Below, piece after piece: positions 1 through 7,498 of a stretch of DNA of 47,524 bases. The notes beneath the pieces are model-generated. The model searched no databases and was not told where the DNA came from. It was given only the letters and a program-made list of their open reading frames with translations. The position numbers and the translations under genes were made by a program. Numbering within the stretch: the first letter of the stretch is position 1; the number at the start of each line of letters is the position of its first letter. The stretch spans positions 1 through 47,524 of the forward strand of contig MHMM01000004.1 in NCBI GenBank assembly GCA_001821555.1. The letters run 5' to 3'. This DNA is from Candidatus Nealsonbacteria bacterium RIFOXYB1_FULL_40_15. Lineage in GTDB: Bacteria; Patescibacteriota; Minisyncoccia; Minisyncoccales; GWA2-38-27.

Positions 1-66
1 ATCCAGAGAGAATACAGATCCTGCAGGGGCTGTTCCGTCCACTATCTTGCAGACAGTGATTTTGCC
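1..66. repeat. 66-bp exact direct repeat, copy 1 (copy 2 at 682-747)
   Basis: Positions 1-66 match 682-747 base for base. The offset of 681 bp is 227 codons, so the repeat is in frame and encodes the repeated PGKITVCKIVDG module of the secreted protein. Identity at the DNA level suggests recent duplication or gene conversion. Confidence 0.9.
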
Positions 67-840
67 TGGAAGAGCAGGAATCTCTTTAGTCCCGAAATTG
101 TATCCTGAAAGATTAGCATCGGTTATTGAAATTGAGTGGCATGCTGAAGGATACGTTTGCTCCCATCCTGAAACAGGGTCAAGACAAACCTGATAGTTTC
201 CCGGAACAATGCCGGAAATCAAATAATTGCCCGACTCATCGCTTATGGCTGTATCTTTAAGAATATCTCCGTCTTTTAACACAAGTGTCCTACCCTGGAT
301 TCCCGCTTCAGAATCATCTACCATATTTCCGTTCAAATCATGGAAGATCTTTCCTGAAACATTGAAACTTTCTGCTCCTTGAAAAGAGTTCAAAAGCGCC
401 AAAGTCCTTTCCGGTCTGGCCTCATCCACCTTGATTATCCCGTTAGAGTTCTCATTGGCTCCGAATTCAAAGAAGTCAGAGAGAGAAGAAACAGGAGTGT
501 CCCACTGGTCGTTGTACAGAGGAGTCTGCCATCCTGAAGGATAGGCCTCCTGAAGGTAGGCGTATTCTGCGTAAGGAAGATTGTCGTAGGAAATGCACTG
601 TGCATCGTTTACTCCGTCAGATCCCAAGAAATCTGCATTTAAGGTTAATGGCGTGGTAAAGACTGCTGTGTCAAATCCTAGATCCAGAGAGAATACAGAT
701 CCTGCAGGGGCTGTTCCGTCCACTATCTTGCAGACAGTGATTTTGCCGGGACAACAATTAGCTAGAGCTGGCTGAAAGGACAAAACCATGCCCAACAGAA
801 CAAATGCGAACAAAATAAGTATGCTTTTTGTTTTGGTCAT
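1..840 (-). CDS. Secreted repeat protein with SdrD B-like domain (3' end outside window)
   Basis: Open reading frame of 280 codons from ATG at 840 that leaves the window without a stop. Residues 1-27 form a signal peptide (KTK, then a hydrophobic run, ending QPALA). Residues 31-53 (PGKITVCKIVDG...) recur exactly at 258-280, so the protein is built from repeated modules 227 residues apart. Residues about 160-250 resemble an SdrD B / carboxypeptidase-regulatory-like fold (SGKIFHDLNGN, DESGNYLISGIVPGNYQVC). Such beta-sandwich modules occur in surface adhesins and stalk proteins. No ribosome binding site is seen before the ATG. Exact function is unknown; a surface location is inferred from the signal peptide and domain type. 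Confidence 0.7.
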   Translation of the reverse strand, partial: MTKTKSILILFAFVLLGMVLSFQPALANCCPGKITVCKIVDGTAPAGSVFSLDLGFDTAVFTTPLTLNADFLGSDGVNDAQCISYDNLPYAEYAYLQEAYPSGWQTPLYNDQWDTPVSSLSDFFEFGANENSNGIIKVDEARPERTLALLNSFQGAESFNVSGKIFHDLNGNMVDDSEAGIQGRTLVLKDGDILKDTAISDESGNYLISGIVPGNYQVCLDPVSGWEQTYPSACHSISITDANLSGYNFGTKEIPALPGKITVCKIVDGTAPAGSVFSLD

Positions 841-1154
841 AAATAAGTTCTTTGTTAATAATTCGACCATTTGAGAAATAATCTAAAACAGACTAATAGT
901 TTTTAGCTTGATTTCAGACTATTTTAATGATCTCCCCTTGTCTCGCCATAGCTTTGTTTAGGCGGACTGTCGAGAAAGAACTTATGAAGAACCAAAGAGC
1001 TATTTAGAAAAAGGACTGTTTAGGGGATGTTTTATCGACGTCTCCATATTATGCACGGAAAGATTCTTATGTCAACCTTTTTGGCCAAAAGGGTTGATTT
1101 TTCCATAGCATATGATAGTATGGCAATATTAACATAGACGGGGTTTAAAGAATT
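841..1154. other. Intergenic region between the secreted protein and bL31
   Basis: No convincing gene. It should hold the promoters of the flanking divergent genes, but no clear consensus promoter was found. A 12-bp hairpin with one G-T pair lies at 1073-1096 (CAACCTTTTTGG / CCAAAAGGGTTG) and is followed on the plus strand by ATTTTT. It looks like a terminator, yet no plus-strand gene precedes it. Confidence 0.5.
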
Positions 1155-1433
1155 ATGAAAAAAGACATACATCCCAAATATTATGAGAACGCAACTGCAA
1201 CCTGCGCCTGTGGGAAGATTTTTGAAATAGGATCCACCAAAGAGCATCTGAATGTGGAAATCTGCTCAAACTGCCATCCATTCTACACAGGCAAAGAGAA
1301 AATAGTTGACACATTAGGAAGAGTGGAGAAATTCAGGAAGAAGCTGGAAAAAAAGTCAAAGATCCAGGTCTCAAAGAGAGAAAAGAAAGAGGCAAAATTA
1401 AAGAAAAAAGCAGAAAAAAAAGCAAAAAAATAA
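1155..1433 (+). CDS. rpmE: 50S ribosomal protein bL31
   Basis: Structural protein of the large ribosomal subunit. The 92-aa product begins KKDIHPKYY, which is typical of bL31. It keeps the zinc-binding C+ form: CxC at residues 17-19 (CAC) and CSNC at 37-40, then HPFYTGKEK and the family signature GRVEKFRKK. The C-terminal 25 residues are almost all Lys, Glu and Ala, a basic extension beyond the usual length of about 70. It is followed 7 nt later by a strong hairpin terminator. No Shine-Dalgarno sequence is obvious before the ATG. Confidence 0.95.
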   Translation: MKKDIHPKYYENATATCACGKIFEIGSTKEHLNVEICSNCHPFYTGKEKIVDTLGRVEKFRKKLEKKSKIQVSKREKKEAKLKKKAEKKAKK

Positions 1434-1440
1434 AAGAAGA

Positions 1441-1464
1441 GGAGTGCGCGAACGCACTCCTTTT
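1441..1464. terminator. Bidirectional rho-independent terminator
   Basis: Perfect 8-bp stem GGAGTGCG / CGCACTCC with CGAA loop, followed by TTTT on the plus strand and by TCTTCTTTT on the minus strand. It sits between convergent bL31 and the orphan gene ending at 1486, and can serve both. Confidence 0.85.
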
Positions 1465-1485
1465 GTTGTAGACGAGGGAGAGATA

Positions 1486-1761
1486 TCACACCCTCTCAAC
1501 TCTCTCGATTGTCCCGCCATATACACTGTCCCAGAAACCAATCCGGATCAGTGTTTGGCGGATTTCTTGATCCATCATCTCACTCGGATCGAGATCATCC
1601 GGCCAATTATAGACCGGCTGGAGCCGATCGTTGCCATGGACAACGCGCCCCTGCGCGATTGCGTTATGACTAAGAAGGATGTCCCTTCTCGCTCCAATGA
1701 TGATCGGCGTATTAGCCGAGCCATCATTCACAGTCCAAACTTGCACCGAACAGCCAGTCAT
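1486..1761 (-). CDS. Orphan protein, 91 aa
   Basis: No family recognised. The coding strand is supported by a near-perfect promoter, a ribosome binding site (AAAGGGA, 6 nt before ATG) and a terminator shared with bL31. The product starts MTGCSVQVWTVNDGS and is soluble and mildly acidic, with no signal peptide or membrane segment. Base composition is clearly richer in G+C than the neighbouring bL31 and prfA, as in the other orphan genes of this window. A plus-strand frame over the same bases (1444-1794) lacks a ribosome binding site and is taken as a shadow. Confidence 0.6.
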   Translation of the reverse strand: MTGCSVQVWTVNDGSANTPIIIGARRDILLSHNAIAQGRVVHGNDRLQPVYNWPDDLDPSEMMDQEIRQTLIRIGFWDSVYGGTIERVERV

Positions 1762-1818
1762 GATTTGTCCCTTTCTCTATACGGGAAACAATGAACTTTC
1801 CGTTTCTACGATACTTTA

Positions 1819-1846
1819 ATTATAGCATATTGTATCTTTTTGTCAA
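1819..1846 (-). promoter_or_regulatory. Consensus sigma-70 promoter of the 1486-1761 gene
   Basis: On the minus strand: TTGACA (1846-1841), 16-bp spacer, TATAAT (1824-1819), with an extended TGC just before the -10. The leader to ATG 1761 is about 50 nt. Confidence 0.8.
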
Positions 1847-1872
1847 TAGTTTACTGACACAGGTTATTCTGT

Positions 1873-1878
1873 TATTAT
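1873..1878 (+). promoter_or_regulatory. -10 hexamer for leaderless prfA
   Basis: TATTAT ends 6 nt before ATG 1885, with TTTACT 17 bp further upstream. There is no ribosome binding site, so transcription probably starts at the ATG. Confidence 0.6.
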
Positions 1879-1884
1879 ATCCTT

Positions 1885-2934
1885 ATGGCAGATATTGAAG
1901 AGATAAAAAAAGAATACGATTCTGTGATAGAAGAACTCTCTGATCCAGAGGTTGTTTCTGATTGGCAAAAGTTTGAGGAACTTTCCAAAAAAAAGAAATC
2001 CTTGGAAAGATTAGTTGAGAAATTCAAAGAAATTGAAGATATAGAAAAGAAAATTAAAGAAAACAAAGCTATAATATCTTCCCAGCTAGATCCAGAACTG
2101 GTTATCCTTGCAGAAGGAGAACTCCCCCATCTTGAAAAAAGAGAATCCGAACTGAAGAAAGACCTAGAAAACCTCTTGAAAGAGGATTCTTCTGCGTCTT
2201 CATACGACGCCATATTGGAGATAAGAGCAGGGGCAGGAGGAGATGAGGCGTCTCTTTTTGCCGCCAACCTTTACAAAATGTATGCGAGATTCGCTGAATC
2301 TAAAGGGTGGCCCCACAAAGTCTTAGAATCCCACCCTACAGAGCTGGGAGGATTCAAAGAGATAATATTTGAAATAAACAGCGAAGAGGCTTTTTCAAAA
2401 CTCAAGTACGAGGGAGGAGTCCATAGAGTCCAAAGAATTCCTGAAACAGAAAAGCAGGGAAGAATACATACGTCCACCGCTTCGGTTGCCGTTCTTCCAA
2501 AGCCAAAGAAATCAGAATTCAAAATAAAGCCGGATGAACTTAAAATAGACGTTTACAGGTCTTCGGGGCCCGGAGGGCAAAACGTAAACAAAAGAGAAAC
2601 CGCCGTGAGAATAACCCATGTTCCGACAGGAATGGTTGTAAGCTCCCAAACCGAAAGAAACCAAGCCCAAAATAAAGAAAATGCCCTAGCCATACTCTCT
2701 GCCCGCCTGATGGAGCAGGAAGAAGAAGAGAGAACCAAAAAACTAGGAGGAAAAAGAAACGAGCAAATTGGCTCTGCCAAAAGGGCAGAAAAGATTAGGA
2801 CTTACAATTTTCCCCAAGACAGGATTACCGACCACAGAGTCAAGAAATCCTGGCATAATATTGAAGAAACAATGGCAGGCAGACTGGATGAGCTTCTCAA
2901 TGATGTTGCCGAAGAACTTAAGCCAAATACTTAA
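1885..2934 (+). CDS. prfA: Peptide chain release factor 1
   Basis: Recognises UAA/UAG in the ribosomal A site and triggers peptide release. The 349-aa product carries the catalytic GGQ loop (SSGPGGQNVNKRETAVR, about residues 220-236). The stop-codon-reading PxT motif occurs as PET in HRVQRIPETEKQGRIHTS, which marks it as RF1 rather than RF2 (SPF). Length is normal for RF1. The start at 1885 is set by the -10 hexamer 6 nt upstream. The 3' end overlaps the convergent DUF1653 gene by 17 nt. Confidence 0.95.
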   Translation: MADIEEIKKEYDSVIEELSDPEVVSDWQKFEELSKKKKSLERLVEKFKEIEDIEKKIKENKAIISSQLDPELVILAEGELPHLEKRESELKKDLENLLKEDSSASSYDAILEIRAGAGGDEASLFAANLYKMYARFAESKGWPHKVLESHPTELGGFKEIIFEINSEEAFSKLKYEGGVHRVQRIPETEKQGRIHTSTASVAVLPKPKKSEFKIKPDELKIDVYRSSGPGGQNVNKRETAVRITHVPTGMVVSSQTERNQAQNKENALAILSARLMEQEEEERTKKLGGKRNEQIGSAKRAEKIRTYNFPQDRITDHRVKKSWHNIEETMAGRLDELLNDVAEELKPNT

Positions 2935-3118
2935 ACCTCGGGACAATTTTTCCGTTAAGCTCAACGTTTTCTAAAAACATCTTTTCGGGCCTTGCCCAGA
3001 TTTTTCCTTTTTCATCTTTATACAAAACCAAACATTCTAAGGTTTCAGAATGCTTAGCTTCCCCCACTACTTCGTAGACATTTCCCTTAAAGTGTCTGTA
3101 TTTGCCTTTTTTAATCAT
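2918..3118 (-). CDS. DUF1653 domain protein, 66 aa
   Basis: Small single-domain protein of the DUF1653 family, recognised by GKYRHFKGNVYEV, HSETLECLVLY and the ending PRFKYL. Function is unknown. The start chosen (MIKKGKYRH) matches the usual family N-terminus. An upstream ATG at 3133 would add MRYSS and overlap the HD gene by 11 nt. It is the last gene of an operon running from 5148, and its end overlaps prfA on the opposite strand. Confidence 0.8.
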   Translation of the reverse strand: MIKKGKYRHFKGNVYEVVGEAKHSETLECLVLYKDEKGKIWARPEKMFLENVELNGKIVPRFKYLA

Positions 3119-3122
3119 AGAG

Positions 3123-3731
3123 CTATATCTCATAATGCTCTTTCCATTGGAATCCTTTTTCTTTGAACATCGCCCTTATCCTGCCCTTAACTGCTTCTAA
3201 AAGAGGTTTTAGCGGAGGAAAAGCGTTCACTGCTTCGTCTGCGTATTTAGCAACTAGCTCCGCTCTTTGGTCATCTTTTTCGGAAGCAAAATTAACGCTT
3301 AGAAGATGTATAAGAGTTTCTATCTTGTCCAATGCTCTTGCATACTTGGATTCTTCTGTTGCTCCTTCTTCGTACTCTTTCCAGAGATTATACAAAAAAG
3401 AACCCGCAGGAAGCTTCTCTTTTATGCTGGCCATTGCATCTTCTTCCGTTCTTTGCTTTTCAGACTTGGTTATTTCTCCCAACTTAATCCTATAAGCATC
3501 AATATCTCCTGTAATTGATTCTGCAAGGTCATGAACAAGCAGAAGCTGGACAGCCCTTTGAGAGTCTATTCCTTTTACCTCTTCTGAAATAACCAGGGCT
3601 ATAAAAGCTGCCTTCCATGAATGATCCGCAGATCTATCCCTTACATATTCCGGGCAAGTGCTGTATCTGAAAGTTTTCTTCAGAGATTCGGTTTCAATAA
3701 AAAAGTCTATTATTTTTTCCAGTTTAAGCAT
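3123..3731 (-). CDS. HD-domain hydrolase (YfbR/HDDC2-like nucleotidase)
   Basis: 202-aa metal-dependent phosphohydrolase of the HD superfamily. His in RSADHSWKAAF, the HD pair in LLLVHDLAESITGD and a downstream Asp form the expected metal site. The arrangement matches 5'-deoxynucleotidase YfbR and HDDC2, which dephosphorylate nucleoside monophosphates. Substrate is inferred from family only. Its ATG lies inside the end of the CYTH gene (8-nt overlap), so translation is probably coupled. Confidence 0.8.
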   Translation of the reverse strand: MLKLEKIIDFFIETESLKKTFRYSTCPEYVRDRSADHSWKAAFIALVISEEVKGIDSQRAVQLLLVHDLAESITGDIDAYRIKLGEITKSEKQRTEEDAMASIKEKLPAGSFLYNLWKEYEEGATEESKYARALDKIETLIHLLSVNFASEKDDQRAELVAKYADEAVNAFPPLKPLLEAVKGRIRAMFKEKGFQWKEHYEI

Positions 3732-4275
3732 TTGTTTTGTTTATCATGTCCTGCATCAGGTCTCCGTACTTGGCATCAACTATTTCAAAATCAGGCATGA
3801 TCTTCTGCATAAGACTGATGCATTCCTCTCTGGCTTTTCTTATTTCGGAATCTGAAACAATAAGTTTTTCAATTTCTATAAAGTCTCCCAACAAATCAAC
3901 TCTGTCAACTGCAATTGAGAAATCTCTATGCTTATAATTCTCCCTTGTTTTTGAAAGAGTAAAAGCTTCTTTAAAGTTTAGCCTGCTAAGAAATTTTGTT
4001 CCTGATTCTATACTGTTTAGTCTTGACTCTATTTCCAGTCCTCCCCCTTTTCTTATAATCTCCTTGAAAGTGAGCTCTATATCGTTATCAACCTGCCTTA
4101 TTCTTGCGCTATATCCCCCTTCAATAACTTTTGTATTTTCATCTAAAAAAATGGGGTTCCCGAATATCTTGTCCGTTTGTTTTTGAGTATTTATATAAAC
4201 AGCTCCGATCTTATTCAGAGAAACTTTTAATAATTCTATGTTTTTTATTCTGCTTTTTACTTCTACTTCAATCAT
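3724..4275 (-). CDS. CYTH domain protein (class IV cyclase / triphosphatase-like)
   Basis: 183-aa protein with the ExExK signature at its N-terminus (IEVEVKSRI) and alternating acidic/basic strands typical of the CYTH triphosphate tunnel (SARIRQVDNDIELTFKE). The family includes CyaB-type adenylate cyclase and thiamine triphosphatase; the actual substrate cannot be told. It overlaps the AbiEii-like gene (8 nt) and the HD gene (8 nt). Confidence 0.8.
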   Translation of the reverse strand: MIEVEVKSRIKNIELLKVSLNKIGAVYINTQKQTDKIFGNPIFLDENTKVIEGGYSARIRQVDNDIELTFKEIIRKGGGLEIESRLNSIESGTKFLSRLNFKEAFTLSKTRENYKHRDFSIAVDRVDLLGDFIEIEKLIVSDSEIRKAREECISLMQKIMPDFEIVDAKYGDLMQDMINKTNA

Positions 4276-4897
4276 TATCTTTCAAATATTCAGCTGTTTC
4301 TCTCTTTATTCTTTCTTTCACGTCTTCCCATTTTATATCCTCCAGCATCACTGGCACTGGATCTTTTTCCGCCTCATCAAAATAGAAAAGGCTTTTCAGT
4401 AAATGCATGCGGTTGTATTTTATCCCTTCATACTTTTTATCAAACAAAGTCAAGAGTTCTTTGAGGGAAATCTTGTTTAAAATAAAATACAAGTCAACAA
4501 AATCTTTTTTGCTTCCTCTGGATGAGATCACATCTATTTTCATGCAGGCGATATCCCTGAAATCAGCTATTTTTACCCCCTTATATTCCGCTAACGGAAA
4601 TAAAAGCTTGTATGGATACTTAAAAAAGCTAACCAGGACCCCGTTCAAACTGCAATTCAGGGTGTCCTCTTCCGTTTTACTATTAATTTTCAAATCCCCC
4701 AAAGCCGATAATCTTTCTGTGAGCTTTGCTGTTGAAAAAGGCGCAGGATTGAAAAAATCCAAATCAATGGATTTTCTGTGGCCGAACTGTAAAGCCAGGC
4801 CGGTGCCTCCGGCGAGATAAAAATCATTTAAGCATTCGGATTCGGCTATCTTCTCCCAAACATGCTTTGTTTTTGCTTCAAGAGCTTTTTCCTGCAT
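4268..4897 (-). CDS. AbiEii/AbiGii-type nucleotidyltransferase toxin
   Basis: Nucleotidyltransferase of the AbiEii family: FYLAGGTGLALQFGHRKSIDLDFF holds the GG and DxD-type catalytic signature. Members transfer nucleotides to tRNA or other targets and act as toxins in abortive-infection type IV systems. The start at 4897 (MQEKALEAKTKHVWEK) fits the family N-terminus. A further upstream ATG at 4936 would overlap the partner by 91 nt; with 4897 the overlap is still 52 nt. The preceding gene encodes DUF6922, a common partner that is the likely antitoxin. Confidence 0.75.
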   Translation of the reverse strand: MQEKALEAKTKHVWEKIAESECLNDFYLAGGTGLALQFGHRKSIDLDFFNPAPFSTAKLTERLSALGDLKINSKTEEDTLNCSLNGVLVSFFKYPYKLLFPLAEYKGVKIADFRDIACMKIDVISSRGSKKDFVDLYFILNKISLKELLTLFDKKYEGIKYNRMHLLKSLFYFDEAEKDPVPVMLEDIKWEDVKERIKRETAEYLKDND

Positions 4898-5148
4898 GAA
4901 AATAGGCTTATTGGTATATTGAATACATTGCTCCAAAAACTTAAGTTTTTATTGCTTGTATAACAGGTTTTCTTTGATGTTTCCTTTATTTTCCTTATTC
5001 CATAAATCTTCTTAATGGTCTTGTAGTCCTCTACATCTCCGTAATTCAGAACTCTTGAGATTATAAAATCCGAGTCTTTCAAATAGCCCAGATCATCAGA
5101 ATTCACATCCCAGAAAAGCTCTTTATTCAAAGAAATCTTCTTGTTCAT
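4846..5148 (-). CDS. DUF6922 protein, probable antitoxin of the AbiEii pair
   Basis: 100-aa protein starting MNKKISLNKELFWDV, with LKDSDFIISRVLNYGDVEDYK, IKKIYGIRKIKE and LSFWSNVFNIP, the usual DUF6922 landmarks. DUF6922 genes typically lie just upstream of AbiEii-like nucleotidyltransferases; an antitoxin role is inferred from that. The C-terminal Lys/Arg-rich tail (CRKKLLKQKQ) is encoded in the 52-nt overlap with the toxin. A TATAAT lies 8 nt before the ATG, so the mRNA leader is at most a few nucleotides. Confidence 0.7.
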   Translation of the reverse strand: MNKKISLNKELFWDVNSDDLGYLKDSDFIISRVLNYGDVEDYKTIKKIYGIRKIKETSKKTCYTSNKNLSFWSNVFNIPISLFSCRKKLLKQKQSMFGRR

Positions 5149-5192
5149 TTAATCTAATTATACCACAAAACTGCCTCAAAAAGAAGCACCTT

Positions 5193-5594
5193 TTATAAAT
5201 TGAGGATGCTATAAATGTCCAAAACTGCTCCCAATATCAAAGCTATTAAAGACAAAAGGAATATGAGGCCCGAGTTCCACCTGGATTTAGATGTTAAGCT
5301 GGTTTCAACCAGATAATGAAGAGCTTGTTTTCTATTCTTCTCTATTTGAGAAATTTCTACTGCTTCCACAAGATTATACTTCTTTACCAGTTCTGCCCTT
5401 TTCTTCGCCACCTGATATCTGTGCCAGAAATAAAGAACAAATCCTGCGGTGCCAATATACCATGCTATATCCACCCACAAAGAACTGTAAATGTTTAAGA
5501 ATATTATTATCCTATAAGCGACTGTAGCTATTATTCCGGTCCAAAAAAAGAAAATCCTGGCTGCTTTTGGGCTTGGCTCTATAATATTGTCCAT
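5193..5594 (-). CDS. Hypothetical membrane protein, 133 aa
   Basis: Not recognised by family. Hydrophobic segments lie at about residues 13-33, 40-56 and 110-130, separated by a charged cytoplasmic-type stretch (KKRAELVKKYNLVEAVEISQIEKNRK). It is probably an inner-membrane protein with three helices. A -10 hexamer lies exactly 6 nt before the ATG. It stands alone between the toxin operon and the ParB-like gene. Confidence 0.65.
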   Translation of the reverse strand: MDNIIEPSPKAARIFFFWTGIIATVAYRIIIFLNIYSSLWVDIAWYIGTAGFVLYFWHRYQVAKKRAELVKKYNLVEAVEISQIEKNRKQALHYLVETSLTSKSRWNSGLIFLLSLIALILGAVLDIYSILNL

Positions 5595-5600
5595 TAGAAT

Positions 5601-5606
5601 ATATTA
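5601..5606 (-). promoter_or_regulatory. -10 hexamer for leaderless 5193-5594 gene
   Basis: TAATAT on the minus strand, 6 nt (ATTCTA) before ATG 5594. No ribosome binding site. Confidence 0.5.
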
Positions 5607-5631
5607 CCACAACTGTTTTCAAATGTCCCTG

Positions 5632-5660
5632 TTGAAATATTTTTTAATTAAGAGTATGGT
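5632..5660 (+). promoter_or_regulatory. Possible promoter of the ParB-like gene
   Basis: TTGAAA (5632-5637), 17-bp spacer, TATGGT (5655-5660). The -10 is weak. The leader to ATG 5715 is about 48 nt and carries GGAGG at -9. Confidence 0.4.
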
Positions 5661-5714
5661 GGAATAATTGCACATTAACAACATTCCTAACCAATTTTTC
5701 TTACGGAGGCCGAT

Positions 5715-6665
5715 ATGGAGAAGCAAGAACTTGCGACAGCGGAACAAGAAAAAGGAGCTGGAGATTTTATTTTAGCGCCAATCGCACAGATAAGGAGATG
5801 CTTAAGCCAGCCAAGAACTTTTTTTAGTCCGAAAAAGTTAGCAGAACTCGCTGAAAGCATAAGGACCAACGGCCAAATTCAACCTGGGATAGCCAAGAGA
5901 ATACATGATGGACAGTATAGGTTTGAATTGGTTGATGGAGAAAGGAGATGGCGAGCACTGCAGATGATTAACAGAAAACACATGAAGTTGGTAATTTCAG
6001 AAGTGGCAGTGGATGAACAAAGCCAATTCACCGCTTCAATAGTTTCCAATTTCGGCGGGGAAGACCATACACCTTTAGAGATTGCCGCCGCCATAAAAAA
6101 ATTCCAGAATTGGGGCGTAACCCTGGATCAGATTGCAAGCAGGTTCGTTAAGTCGATTTCATGGGTTTCGCAGCATTTAAGAATCTTACAGCTTTCTGAT
6201 GAAGTCCTGGAGCTAATGGATCCCGAGCTTCCCGAAGACGAACAGCTGACCTATTCTATCGCAATAGAGCTGGCGTGTCTGCCAAAAAAACTTCAATTTA
6301 ATGCAGCTAGGATAATTATGTCTCGCGAAATGAAGCTGGCAGCGGCAAGAAATTTCATCCGAGACGAAGCGGATAAAGCAGGAGCTCCATGCGTTGAAAG
6401 AAGGAAAAGAAGGCCCGATGATGAGTACAGGGTTCTTTCAAGCTTCCTAAAAAGAGTGGAGAGAGACATTAATCTTCATTCGCAGAGAACGCAAGAATTC
6501 TATGATAGCATGTTTAGTTTCCGTAGCCAGCAAGACCCCATGGATTCGATAATGGCAGCAACAAGAATAAAGGAAAAGATGGATCTGCTCTCTTCGAAGA
6601 TCAGGGAATCTGTGGAAAAACAAAAAGCCAGATACAAAAGCCAGAAAGCTCTGCGATCGGCTTAG
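5715..6665 (+). CDS. ParB/Spo0J-like DNA-binding protein without ParA partner
   Basis: 316-aa protein with a ParB N-terminal nuclease/CTPase-type domain (IRRCLSQPRTFF, ELAESIRTNGQIQPG, LVDGERRWRALQ, about residues 25-85). A helix-turn-helix region follows at about 130-155 (LDQIASRFVKSISWVSQHLRIL). The C-terminus is charged and helical. Chromosomal parB normally follows parA; none is nearby. Ribosome binding site GGAGG, own terminator and different codon use ally it with the orphan genes rather than with its neighbours. It may be a plasmid- or phage-derived ParB/KorB-like regulator. Confidence 0.75.
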   Translation: MEKQELATAEQEKGAGDFILAPIAQIRRCLSQPRTFFSPKKLAELAESIRTNGQIQPGIAKRIHDGQYRFELVDGERRWRALQMINRKHMKLVISEVAVDEQSQFTASIVSNFGGEDHTPLEIAAAIKKFQNWGVTLDQIASRFVKSISWVSQHLRILQLSDEVLELMDPELPEDEQLTYSIAIELACLPKKLQFNAARIIMSREMKLAAARNFIRDEADKAGAPCVERRKRRPDDEYRVLSSFLKRVERDINLHSQRTQEFYDSMFSFRSQQDPMDSIMAATRIKEKMDLLSSKIRESVEKQKARYKSQKALRSA

Positions 6666-6690
6666 CTGGAGTCAATACTCCAGCTTTTTT
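6664..6690 (+). terminator. Rho-independent terminator of the ParB-like gene
   Basis: Perfect 9-bp stem AGCTGGAGT / ACTCCAGCT with CAAT loop, followed by a run of T. The stem begins inside the TAG stop. Confidence 0.9.
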
Positions 6691-7453
6691 ATTCCACGCC
6701 TTCGCTTAAGGAAACTATGGAATATCCTTGAGAAATAATTTCAGAGAATACCTCGTCCAGTATATCCCCCGTTATATCATCCCCTATATGCATCAGATAT
6801 ATGGTTCCGGGCTTTAAATTATCCATAATCCTGGCTTTTGACTGTTCTTTTGTAAATCCCTGATCCTCTTTCCAATCCAGAACATCAATTGTCCAGTAAA
6901 CAGCTCTGTATCCTGCAAAGAAAGCTTTCTCAAAAACCCTAGCATCTCTGTCTCCGTAAGGGGGCCTGAAGTACGGCTTAGTGGAAACTCCTGTTATTTG
7001 ATATATTATTTCATCTGCCATATTCAGCTCCTCTATAATCTTTTCGTCTTCTGTTCTGGTCAGATAAGGGTGGCTGTAGGTATGGTTGAATATCTCGTGT
7101 CCAGCAGAAGAAATCCTCCTTAAAGATTCGGGGTTCTGCTCAGCCCATTTCCCGGTTATGAAAAATGTGCCTTTCAATTCATATTTTTCAAGGACAGAAA
7201 GAATTCTGTCCAAAGATTGAATCCCAGAGCCCGCGTCAAAGGTGAATATAACCTGTTTCTTATTCCTATTTCCCCATACTATTTCAGGTAAAACTTCCGG
7301 AGGATTTTCATCTTTCGGAGATTCTTTTGGTTTCTCTTGATTTTTTTCGGGTTTTATATATATAAAAAGCTCTTCAGGATCTGCCAGATTGGCATAATAG
7401 CCTGCCGACAAAAGAAGAACAAGACAGAATATTAAGAAAATGGACTTTTTCAT
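6689..7453 (-). CDS. Polysaccharide deacetylase (NodB domain), membrane-anchored
   Basis: 254-aa protein with an N-terminal membrane anchor (KKSIFLIFCLVLLLSAGYYA), a Pro/Lys-rich linker and a NodB domain. Motifs seen: TFDAG (usual TFDDG, second Asp replaced by Ala), HTYSHP, RPPYGDRD, DVLDWKED and LMHIGDD. These remove N- or O-acetyl groups from peptidoglycan or other surface polymers outside the membrane. The start at 7453 (MKKSIF) is chosen because it gives a normal anchor. An in-frame extension to 7531 would run through the terminator hairpin upstream. Confidence 0.8.
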   Translation of the reverse strand: MKKSIFLIFCLVLLLSAGYYANLADPEELFIYIKPEKNQEKPKESPKDENPPEVLPEIVWGNRNKKQVIFTFDAGSGIQSLDRILSVLEKYELKGTFFITGKWAEQNPESLRRISSAGHEIFNHTYSHPYLTRTEDEKIIEELNMADEIIYQITGVSTKPYFRPPYGDRDARVFEKAFFAGYRAVYWTIDVLDWKEDQGFTKEQSKARIMDNLKPGTIYLMHIGDDITGDILDEVFSEIISQGYSIVSLSEGVE

Positions 7454-7498
7454 ACGATAATACATTATCTTTTTTGATAAAAAAGTAAAGCAGCAGGT

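Noticed and set aside
1073-1096. Terminator-like hairpin in the plus orientation before bL31
   Set aside because: Not called a terminator because no plus-strand transcript upstream can be supported; mentioned only in the intergenic entry.
1444-1794. 116-codon plus-strand frame
   Set aside because: It begins in the bL31 terminator, has no ribosome binding site, and is antisense to a frame with a consensus promoter and ribosome binding site.
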